From: CAVQEG01 sp963711465
GTDB lineage: Bacteria > Bacteroidota > Ignavibacteria > OLB7
Length of the DNA stretch: 64,000 nt
Assembly: GCA_963711465.1 (NCBI GenBank)
Contig: CAVQEG010000001.1
Coordinates: 3,137,622-3,201,621, forward strand
Direction of reading: 5' to 3'
Below, one piece after another: positions 53,555 to 61,411 of this stretch. How positions within the stretch are numbered: the stretch's first letter is position 1; every line of letters starts with the position of its first letter. The position numbers and the translations under genes are program-made. The notes under the pieces are model-generated. The model made no database searches. It saw only the letters and a program-made list of their open reading frames with translations, and was not told the origin of the DNA.

Positions 53555-54442
53555 TCACTTCCACCCGAGAAACGAATCCATTTCCTCGAGGAAGCCCGTG
53601 GGGTCGTCGAGCATGATGTAGTGGCGCGAACCCTCCATGGTCACCATCCGCAGCGAATCGAGTCCCTGGTACTGCCTCCGGAAGATCTGCTCGGTCTCCT
53701 CCACGTTCAGGCGCGGGGCCATTCCGTCACCGGCGACGAGGACGAGGACGGGCACGTGAATCGACGCGACGCCGGCGCGCAGGTCGGTGGTGAGCAGTTC
53801 GTAGCTCGCCTGGGCGACGGTATTCTGATCGGAGGCGGCAGCCCAGCTGGCGGCCAGGGCGACGTTGGCCGAATCGCTCACCAGCCCGCGGTAGTTGCTG
53901 GGCTGTCCGCTGCGGAACAGCAACGGCGGCTGGCTCTCGATCATGTCGCGCATCCTTCCGGCCTTTGTCTGCATCGACTCTGCGGTGGCGTTCGAATCGG
54001 TCGCTGCGACGAGGTAGGGCAGTGCGTCGACGATGACGAGCTGTCCGACGACATCCGGATGGGTCTCGGCGATCCAGAGCGCCAGGACGCCACCGAGGGA
54101 GTGGCCGACGATGATCGGCTGCCCGAGATGGTTGTCGCGGATGTAGTCGGCGATCTGATCGCGCGCGGTGGCCATGAACGAATCGGTTTCCACGCGGGGC
54201 ACGCCGGCGAAGCCCGCCAGCGTCAGCACGTGGCACTCGTAGCGATCGCTGTAGTGAGCGACGGTGCTGTCCCAGACGTGACCCGAGCTGGCGAGCCCCG
54301 GAATCAGGATCATCGGATAGCCGCTGCCGTGTACCTCGACCTGGAAGAGGCGGTCCTGCGGCGACGCGTGGCACGATGCGGTGGCGAGCATCGCCGCACA
54401 GGCGACGAGCAGGACGGTCGGTCGGATTCGGAGCAACTGCAT
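53555..54442 (-). CDS. Exported alpha/beta hydrolase
   Basis: 295 residues with a lipoprotein-like signal (MQLLRIRPTVLLVACAAMLATASC). The oxyanion segment is MILIPGLASSGHVWD and the nucleophile elbow is VGHSLGG with Ser; the acid is likely in LVLVAGDGMAPRLN, and the His in MEGSRHYIMLDDP. An esterase or lipase-like enzyme of unknown substrate, likely outside the cytoplasm. Stop lies 5 bases from the radA stop. Confidence 0.88.
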   Translation of the reverse strand: MQLLRIRPTVLLVACAAMLATASCHASPQDRLFQVEVHGSGYPMILIPGLASSGHVWDSTVAHYSDRYECHVLTLAGFAGVPRVETDSFMATARDQIADYIRDNHLGQPIIVGHSLGGVLALWIAETHPDVVGQLVIVDALPYLVAATDSNATAESMQTKAGRMRDMIESQPPLLFRSGQPSNYRGLVSDSANVALAASWAAASDQNTVAQASYELLTTDLRAGVASIHVPVLVLVAGDGMAPRLNVEETEQIFRRQYQGLDSLRMVTMEGSRHYIMLDDPTGFLEEMDSFLGWK

Positions 54443-54556
54443 GGTCTGGCCGGTTCGTGAAGAACCGAAACTACGACTTTGCTGCGGCCATGCGCCTGCG
54501 GCCCTGGATTTGCGGGGCTGCGGAGTAGACTGGAAGAATCATCAACGAGAACAACG

Positions 54557-55081
54557 ATGCTGACAGACGAGTACACACGCGAGAACGCTCCGCACCGCCG
54601 GATCGTGAAGGAGGTGGTCGTCGACGCACCCGCCGAGGACGTGTGGCGTGCCTGGACGACCGTTGAGGGCGTCGAGAGCTTTTTTGCACCGAAAGCGGAC
54701 ATCGCTCTGGTGCAGGGGGGCAGCTACGAACTCTATTTCGACCCCGATGCTCCCGAGGGCGACCGCGGAAGCGAGGGTTGCGAGGTGATCGGCTACAATG
54801 CGCCGGAGCGCTTGAGCTTCAGCTGGACCGCTCCCCCGGAATTCCCCAACGCCCGTCGGAAACACACCACCGTCGACGTTCACCTCGAGCAGGTGGAGCG
54901 TGGCAAAACGCTCGTCACGCTCACCCACTACGACTGGCACGACAAGGAAGGCGAGGAGTGGGATCGCGCCTACGAGTTCTTCGAAACCGCCTGGGATGGT
55001 GTCCTCAACAACCTGCAGTACCGCTTCGCCCATGGACCGATCAACTGGGGCGAAGTGGGGAATTCGAATACCGGAGGTTGA
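54557..55081 (+). CDS. SRPBCC (AHSA1-like) protein
   Basis: 174 residues from ATG 54557. The pattern IVKEVVVDAPAEDVWRAWTTVEGVESFFAPKADI, GGSYELYFDPD and GCEVIGYNAPERLSFSWTAPPEFP is typical of the AHSA1/START-like hydrophobic-ligand-binding fold. Ligand unknown. Divergent from the hydrolase and followed by the hairpin at 55117-55157. Confidence 0.9.
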   Translation: MLTDEYTRENAPHRRIVKEVVVDAPAEDVWRAWTTVEGVESFFAPKADIALVQGGSYELYFDPDAPEGDRGSEGCEVIGYNAPERLSFSWTAPPEFPNARRKHTTVDVHLEQVERGKTLVTLTHYDWHDKEGEEWDRAYEFFETAWDGVLNNLQYRFAHGPINWGEVGNSNTGG

Positions 55082-55116
55082 CGCCGGACCCACGCTCCGG
55101 CGTCGGCCGGTACGAT

Positions 55117-55157
55117 CGAACGACGCCCCGGGAATTCGCCTCCCGGGGCGTCGTTCG
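55117..55157 (+). terminator. 17-bp-stem hairpin after the SRPBCC gene
   Basis: Arms at 55117-55133 and 55141-55157 are perfectly complementary around a 7-base loop. It is GC-rich with no immediate T-run, although TTGTTTTTG follows at a distance. It probably ends the SRPBCC transcript. Confidence 0.65.
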
Positions 55158-55542
55158 TCATGGTCGGGTATGTGAAGGATTGTTTTTGAGATAGGCGGTG
55201 GCGACCGCGTTCGTCGTGCCCATCGGGTGCGTCCCGGGCCCAATGCCATTCAATCTCAAAAAAATGCGAATCTCCGGTTGTTCTGAGTCAATTCTTTCCG
55301 ACTTCAACCACCCGTCAGATACCGGATTCGCACGAATTCGCCGCCAGAAATTTATTTCTGAGATGCAGTCTGCTCGGAAACATTCGTCTCAGTGATCGTG
55401 TCCCTGTCTTGCCAGTGTGGTCCGGGTCATTCCGACCGCATTCGCCACTCCCTGCATTGATTCCCCAGCGTCAGAATTACGACTCCAATTGAGCGTGGAG
55501 CCTCGGCTCCGTGTACCCTATTCAATAGTGAAATCAGAATCC
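55158..55542. other. AT-richer leader of the giant surface-protein gene
   Basis: 385 bases without a gene, clearly less GC-rich than the neighbours. It holds the 16-base palindrome CAGAAATTTATTTCTG at 55345-55360 and the run ATCTCAAAAAAATGCG near 55253. The leader of the second copy also opens with an ATCTCAAA-type AT-rich run near 61211. It should hold the promoter and 5' leader; exact elements are not assigned. Confidence 0.5.
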
Positions 55543-58500
55543 ATGAAAACTTCGCGTGCACTTCTGCTTGTGGTGTTCGCCGTGCTGCTCTCGAGCGCTG
55601 CCAGTGCGCAGTATCTCGAGACGGTAGCAGGTACGTCGGCGATTCCGTGGAACAACTACGTTCCGTCGAGAATCCCGAACCAGTGGCAGTCGATCGTCGG
55701 CAACGGCGGAACGCTGGTGCCGAACTCGAGCAACTCCTCGGCCTACGGCTATGACTATCCGTTCCAGCTTCCATTCAACTTCTATTTCCTTGGAACGACG
55801 TACTCGGCCGGCTACACGCTGGCGCTGTCGTCCTCGGGATATGTCGGCTTCAACGGCTCGAACCCGAGCTCCAGCGGCACGGGCCCGACCTACGCCTACT
55901 ACGGCTACTACTTCCTGTATCCCTACAGCGGAAGCTCCTACTCCTACTACAACAAGTTCGTGATGCCGTACGGGTCGGACCTGCAGGCCTCGGGCGTGAG
56001 CTCCGGTGGCATCTACACGCAGGTAGAGGGCGTCTCGCCGTATCGGATCCTGACGATCGAGTGGCGTGAGCAGGGGTCGTACTACTCGTCGGGGAACCCG
56101 GGGAACTTCCAGGCGAAGTTCTACGAGCGGACGGGCAACATCGAGTTCTTCTACGGTCCGAGCTCGATCACCCGCACCAGCAGCGTGGGGTACTACGGCG
56201 CGTGGATCGGAATCAAGAATCAGGGTGAGAACTACTATCAGTACAGCACCAGCGGCCCTCCGGGGACGTCCATTCGCGGCAGCGACGCAAGTCACTACAT
56301 GTGGTTCACGCGACCGGATGCGACCGACACGGTGGCATTCACCTCGTTGCCGATGATCAACTACGGAGGAACCGATCCCTATTACTACATCGAGTACTAC
56401 AACTGGACCGGCAATGCCCGGCATCTGTTCTTCAATTTCCCGACGGAGAACGGCGAGCAGGTGGGCTTCCGGATGTCGCCGGTTCTCAACGATGTCGCGT
56501 GCGACTCGGCGTGGTTCACGCCGACGGCCACGGCAAACGCTTACGGCGTGAATGCGAGCGTGACGATCAATGCGCGGTTCAAGAACTTCGGCGGCAACAC
56601 GCGTCAGAACGTGCCGGTGCAGGCGGATGTCTACTTCAACGGACAGTCGCTGATCGGGTCGGTGAGTTCGACGGCGTTCCAGTTCGTGACGCCGCAGTTC
56701 GGCACGGCCACGGCGACGATCGGCACGGTGGGACCGCTGGCGCAGACGGGACTCTACCAGGTGCGGATCTACCCGAAGCTGACCAACCCGGAGGATCAGG
56801 ACTTCTCCAACGACACGCTGTACGCGACGTTCTACGTAACGAAGCCGAACGACCTGATGCCGTACGCGCTGCTGCAGCCGTTCTCCAACGAGGCGCCGCT
56901 GTACACGAAGTACCCGGTGGGCGTGGCGGTACCGCTGGAGGTTCGGTATCTGAACATCGGCACGAACACGCAGTACAACGCGACGGTGGGCTACCAGGTG
57001 CTGGACGCGAACGGGACGATCCTGAACGCGGGGACGACGACGATCAGCGGCGCGTGGGGACCGGTGTCCTTCCGGGACGTGACGTACACGGGCTGGACGC
57101 CAACGACGCCGGGGCGGTACTACTTCCGGGCGATCACGTACCTGCCGAGCGATGAGAACGTGATGAACGACACGCTTCCGCTGCCGCCGTCGCTCGGCAA
57201 GCCGTTCGATGTGCTCTACGAGATCGAGCTGGCGGCGGGGCAGCCGGGATTCGAGCCGGTCTCACCGGTACCGAACCGGACGTATCCGGACGGGAAGCCG
57301 ATCGATGTGTTCGCGACGTACACGAACTCGGGAGTGTCCGACGCGACGAACGTGCCGGCGACGGTGAAGATCTACGATCCGAGCGGGACGAAGGTGTACG
57401 AGTACACGGTACCGATCTCGGACATCGTAGGAGACGGTGGCTCGGCGACGCAGGGCTTTCCGTACTTCATCCCGTCGAGCGGAGCGGGCCAGTACTGCGT
57501 GACGGCGTACGTGACGAGTCCGAGCGACCCGGTGCGCACGAACGACACGGCGCACTGGTGCTTCAACGTGGCACCGCGACTGGCGGGAACGATCCGGGTG
57601 GGGTACGGAGAGCGGTTTGCGACGATTCAGGAAGCTCGTGACTCGCTGTTCTACTACGGGGTGTCGGCACCAGTGACGTTCGAGCTGGTCAACGACAGCT
57701 ACACGGTGCAGACGGGCGAGCCGACGATACCGGCCCTGGACTTCCGGGGGAAGGTGGTGGGATTGTCCTCATCGAACCCTGTGGTGTGGAAGCCGGCAGC
57801 GAACAAGACGTCGGTGACGGTGCACCTGAAGAGCCAGTCGGGCTTCGGCATGTGGTACGGACAGCTGGACACAGCCAACCCGTCGGGGTACATCACGTGG
57901 GATGGCGGCCCGAACAGCGTGCTGCACTTCACCTACGAGAACACGAACACCGACGCGCTGTCGAACGCGTACAACCGTTCGATACCGTTCTTCTTCGGTC
58001 AGGGATCGAGCAACTACACGGTGAAGAACCTGACGATCGAGCCAGTGGCGGGATCGGAGCGGAAGACGGCGATGTCGCTGAACCTTCCGGACTTCTCGGT
58101 GCAGACGCTGTCGTTCAGCTATGCAAAGGATCTGAACATCCGGACGTCAGCCGGTGTGATGCTGCGCAACGCGGCACCGATCGATGAGGTGACGGGTCAG
58201 AACACGCGTCACATCGACACGCTCCGCAACCAGAACAACGTGATCGAGCACACGCAGATCCGAGACTTCGCCTACGGGATCGCGTCTGTGGGAGCCGGCC
58301 CGCTGTTCGTGGTGGGTCCGGGACGCTTCGCCGAGTACAACAACCAGAACAACCGGTACGCGGACAACGAGATCTCGAACGTGTCGCGTGGCGGAATCGT
58401 GATGGCCTACGAGCAGAACTCGACGATCACGGAGAACCGGATCGAGAACGTGGAGAACACGACGACGACGGCGAACGCGGCGGGGATCTGGGCGACGGCC

Positions 58501-61134
58501 GGCACGAACAACCGCGGGTACTCGCGGGATCTGCTGATCAACCGGAACTGGATCACGTCGGTGTCGGCCGATCAGGGCACCGGAGCGGGGATCTGGATCG
58601 AGACGGCGGAGAACGCGCTGACGACGCCGAACAACCTGGTGCAGCGGTATCCGGCGGGGTTGGCGACGAACATGACGATCTGGAACAACGGTGTGGCGAG
58701 CTTCCGCGGCGGGAGTGCCTCAGCGGGAATCGTGCTCTCACCGGCAGCAGGATCGCGTCAGGATCTGGAGCTGGTCGGTAACAGTGTGGAGAACAACACG
58801 CTGTACAACCAGATCGCAGGGACGTACTTCGAGGTGGGTGTGGGGATGGTTCAGAACGAGGGGACGATCCGGAACAACGTGATCGCGCTGGTCTCGCAGC
58901 CGACGATTCCGAACACGATGCCGATGGGCGTGTTCCTTCGGAACGTGTCGGAAGAGGACGCGCTGACGGTGGACTACAACCTGTACTGGGTACCGTACGG
59001 CGCGGTCGGATCGCTTGGACGGACGAGCGCGGCGGGCTACCAGCTGCCGTCGCCGCCGGTGGCGATGACGCTGAACCAGTGGCGAGCACTGACGCCGTAC
59101 GACATGCACTCGATCTCGGGTGACGTGACCAACGACTTCGTGAACGTGACACCGGGTCAGTGGGATCTGCACATGCAGGCGACACGACCGGGGACGCTGG
59201 CGAACAACCGAGGCGTGGTGATCAGCAGCATGAGTCAGGACATCGACGGGGACTCCCGCGGTGCCTCGGCGGTTGCGGGTCACTACGACATCGGGTTCGA
59301 CGAGTACACGGGGGCGGTTCGGAACAACGACCTGATGGCCGAGGACGTGATCGCGCCTGCGGGCTACCGAGCACCGACGGGTCAGTTCTCCGACGCGGAG
59401 TACGTGATGAGCGACGCGACGGTTGAGCTGGCGGCGCGTGTACGGAACGTGGGCGGGATGCCGAACCTGGCGACGAGTGCGGATCTGATCGTGGAGCGAC
59501 AGAACCCGCAGACGGGGTCGTACACGCAGGTGAGTCGGCAGACGGTGACGATCCACGCGGACGTGGCATCGACGGAGTCGATCGACTACGGGAGCTTCCA
59601 GCCGCAGACGTTGCGGGAGCTGAACCAGAGCGACAGCTACTACGGCTCGGACCCGAACGTGACGCCGATCTACCGGTTCCGGCTGGTGACGGGTCGCGAC
59701 GACTACGCGGGGAACAACACGTACGAGAAGCAGGTACGGTTCTACGTGCAGCGCTCGACGCGGAAGATCCTTGCATCGGTGGAGGACTACGGGTCGACGG
59801 CGAGCGATGCGGTGAGTCTGTCGAACCGGCTGAACGCGGACACGCTGGTGGCGGCGTTCGCAGACATCAACTGGGATCGCGCCGACGGGAGCGGACAGGA
59901 AGACTACGACCTGTTCGACCGGACGATGTGGCCGACGCAGAACCTGGACTTCAGCGCGTGGAAGACGATGGTGTGGTCGCAGGGTGAAGAGTCGGAGGGC
60001 CTGAAGCCGACGGAGCGGATGGCACTGGAGCAGTTCCTGGAGGAGGGGACGCAGTACGAGAAGCGGTCGCTGGTGATGGCATCGCAGGAGCTGGCGCGGA
60101 TCCACGACGTGACGCTGACGGGATCGAACGGACAGGTAGCGGACGCACCGTTCGTGGAGACGTATCTGCGGATGCAGAATGCGGGATCGACGAACCCAGC
60201 GGACTACTCGAACGGGAAGATCCGGGGGATGACGATCAACCCGGGGCGTTACGAGGTGCTGCTGCCGACGGGAGTAGCAGGGGACACGCCGCCGATGCCG
60301 TCGGTGCTACGAGCGACGACGGGTCAGGGGATCGCGACGCCGTCGCACGTGTACGTCGATCAGACGGGGACGGTGACGGACACGGTAGCGGGTGTGGCAG
60401 CCGCGGGCTCGCGGTACAACACGGTGAGCTACGGGTTCGACTGGCGCCACGCGGGTCGGTTCAGCTTCGAGCCGACGCGGAGCGGAGCACAGCGACTGCT
60501 GCTGGGAGCACTGGACTTCATCGACCAGTTCGGCGGGGTTCTGCCGATCGAGTGGACGTCGTTCGAGGGGTACCAGGTGGGCCGGAATGCGGAGGTGGAG
60601 CTGGAGATGACCTCAGCGACGGAGACGAACGTCCGTCAGATCGAGGTGGAGCGGGCGGACGTTCAGGAGGGTTCGACGGGAGAGGAGATCGGGAGCTACG
60701 GTGTGGTGGAGCGACTTTCACCGAAGGGAAGTGCGACGCGGGGATCGAGCTACAGCGTGCGGGATCGCGGCGTGGAGTACGGCCGGACGTACGCGTACCG
60801 ACTGGTGACGGTCGACGCCGATGGCGTTCGGACGGTTGACCGGGAGACGCGCGTGACGGTGAGCGGAGCAGTGACAGGGGCAGCGACGCTGACAGTGGAG
60901 CCGAACCCGGTTGTGGAGCGGGGCGTGATCCGCTACGCGGTGAGTGCTGGGGATGCGGCACGAGTGAGCATCTACGATGCGGCAGGTCGGCTTGTGAAGC
61001 AGGCGGAGAACCGATCCGGGGGTGAGGGGACGGTAGAGGTGGCAGGCGGAGAGTTGCCGTCAGGGACGTACATGGTGCGACTCGAGACGACGAGCGGGGT
61101 TGCCAGGAGCGCCAAGCTCGTAATTGCGAGATAA
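55543..61134 (+). CDS. Giant type IX-secreted surface protein with CARDB-like and beta-helix domains
   Basis: 1863 residues from ATG 55543; the frame is open upstream but the signal peptide MKTSRALLLVVFAVLLSSAASA decides the start. The layout: a beta-rich aromatic domain (25-330), CARDB-like modules near 436-560 (NDLMPYALLQPF) and 560-680, a right-handed beta-helix-like region about 690-1250 (NVIEHTQIRDFAYGI, NRIENVENTTTT), another CARDB module about 1260-1400, an FN3-like part about 1666-1780 (LPIEWTSFEGYQV) and a type A sorting domain about 1782-1863 (VEPNPVVERG, VSIYDAAGRLV, GTYMVRLET). It is surface-exposed or released, probably adhesin-like. An almost identical gene follows. Confidence 0.93.
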   Translation: MKTSRALLLVVFAVLLSSAASAQYLETVAGTSAIPWNNYVPSRIPNQWQSIVGNGGTLVPNSSNSSAYGYDYPFQLPFNFYFLGTTYSAGYTLALSSSGYVGFNGSNPSSSGTGPTYAYYGYYFLYPYSGSSYSYYNKFVMPYGSDLQASGVSSGGIYTQVEGVSPYRILTIEWREQGSYYSSGNPGNFQAKFYERTGNIEFFYGPSSITRTSSVGYYGAWIGIKNQGENYYQYSTSGPPGTSIRGSDASHYMWFTRPDATDTVAFTSLPMINYGGTDPYYYIEYYNWTGNARHLFFNFPTENGEQVGFRMSPVLNDVACDSAWFTPTATANAYGVNASVTINARFKNFGGNTRQNVPVQADVYFNGQSLIGSVSSTAFQFVTPQFGTATATIGTVGPLAQTGLYQVRIYPKLTNPEDQDFSNDTLYATFYVTKPNDLMPYALLQPFSNEAPLYTKYPVGVAVPLEVRYLNIGTNTQYNATVGYQVLDANGTILNAGTTTISGAWGPVSFRDVTYTGWTPTTPGRYYFRAITYLPSDENVMNDTLPLPPSLGKPFDVLYEIELAAGQPGFEPVSPVPNRTYPDGKPIDVFATYTNSGVSDATNVPATVKIYDPSGTKVYEYTVPISDIVGDGGSATQGFPYFIPSSGAGQYCVTAYVTSPSDPVRTNDTAHWCFNVAPRLAGTIRVGYGERFATIQEARDSLFYYGVSAPVTFELVNDSYTVQTGEPTIPALDFRGKVVGLSSSNPVVWKPAANKTSVTVHLKSQSGFGMWYGQLDTANPSGYITWDGGPNSVLHFTYENTNTDALSNAYNRSIPFFFGQGSSNYTVKNLTIEPVAGSERKTAMSLNLPDFSVQTLSFSYAKDLNIRTSAGVMLRNAAPIDEVTGQNTRHIDTLRNQNNVIEHTQIRDFAYGIASVGAGPLFVVGPGRFAEYNNQNNRYADNEISNVSRGGIVMAYEQNSTITENRIENVENTTTTANAAGIWATAGTNNRGYSRDLLINRNWITSVSADQGTGAGIWIETAENALTTPNNLVQRYPAGLATNMTIWNNGVASFRGGSASAGIVLSPAAGSRQDLELVGNSVENNTLYNQIAGTYFEVGVGMVQNEGTIRNNVIALVSQPTIPNTMPMGVFLRNVSEEDALTVDYNLYWVPYGAVGSLGRTSAAGYQLPSPPVAMTLNQWRALTPYDMHSISGDVTNDFVNVTPGQWDLHMQATRPGTLANNRGVVISSMSQDIDGDSRGASAVAGHYDIGFDEYTGAVRNNDLMAEDVIAPAGYRAPTGQFSDAEYVMSDATVELAARVRNVGGMPNLATSADLIVERQNPQTGSYTQVSRQTVTIHADVASTESIDYGSFQPQTLRELNQSDSYYGSDPNVTPIYRFRLVTGRDDYAGNNTYEKQVRFYVQRSTRKILASVEDYGSTASDAVSLSNRLNADTLVAAFADINWDRADGSGQEDYDLFDRTMWPTQNLDFSAWKTMVWSQGEESEGLKPTERMALEQFLEEGTQYEKRSLVMASQELARIHDVTLTGSNGQVADAPFVETYLRMQNAGSTNPADYSNGKIRGMTINPGRYEVLLPTGVAGDTPPMPSVLRATTGQGIATPSHVYVDQTGTVTDTVAGVAAAGSRYNTVSYGFDWRHAGRFSFEPTRSGAQRLLLGALDFIDQFGGVLPIEWTSFEGYQVGRNAEVELEMTSATETNVRQIEVERADVQEGSTGEEIGSYGVVERLSPKGSATRGSSYSVRDRGVEYGRTYAYRLVTVDADGVRTVDRETRVTVSGAVTGAATLTVEPNPVVERGVIRYAVSAGDAARVSIYDAAGRLVKQAENRSGGEGTVEVAGGELPSGTYMVRLETTSGVARSAKLVIAR

Positions 61135-61163
61135 CGACAGCCGTATCTCAGAAGTAGGTACAT

Positions 61164-61201
61164 GATGCGCCCTGGTTCCCATTGTGGAGCCGGGGCGCGT
61201 C
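61164..61201 (+). terminator. Imperfect hairpin after the giant gene
   Basis: GATGCGCCCTGGTTCC (61164-61179) pairs imperfectly with the right arm GGAGCCGGGGCGCGTC (61186-61201) around CATTGT, followed by GCATTTAATT. A probable, but weak, terminator 30 bases after the stop. Confidence 0.5.
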
Positions 61202-61411
61202 GCATTTAATTATCTCAAATTCAAATAATTGTCGGCGGAATTCAGAGGGAAGTTCCCGACGGGAGGCCGCGTCAAATGGCCGTTGCAGGGATTTGACGAA
61301 AAAATTTGCACGGCAAAATGAGATTGTTTTGTGCGAGAAACAAAGAAATCGCCTCCGTGTTCCTGACTACGCTTGGTCTGGTCATCCCATTCAATCATCG
61401 CAGCAGGAACC

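Noticed and set aside
58738..60105. 455-codon minus-strand frame inside the giant protein gene
   Set aside because: Arg/His/Val-rich antisense shadow of the beta-helix coding sequence.
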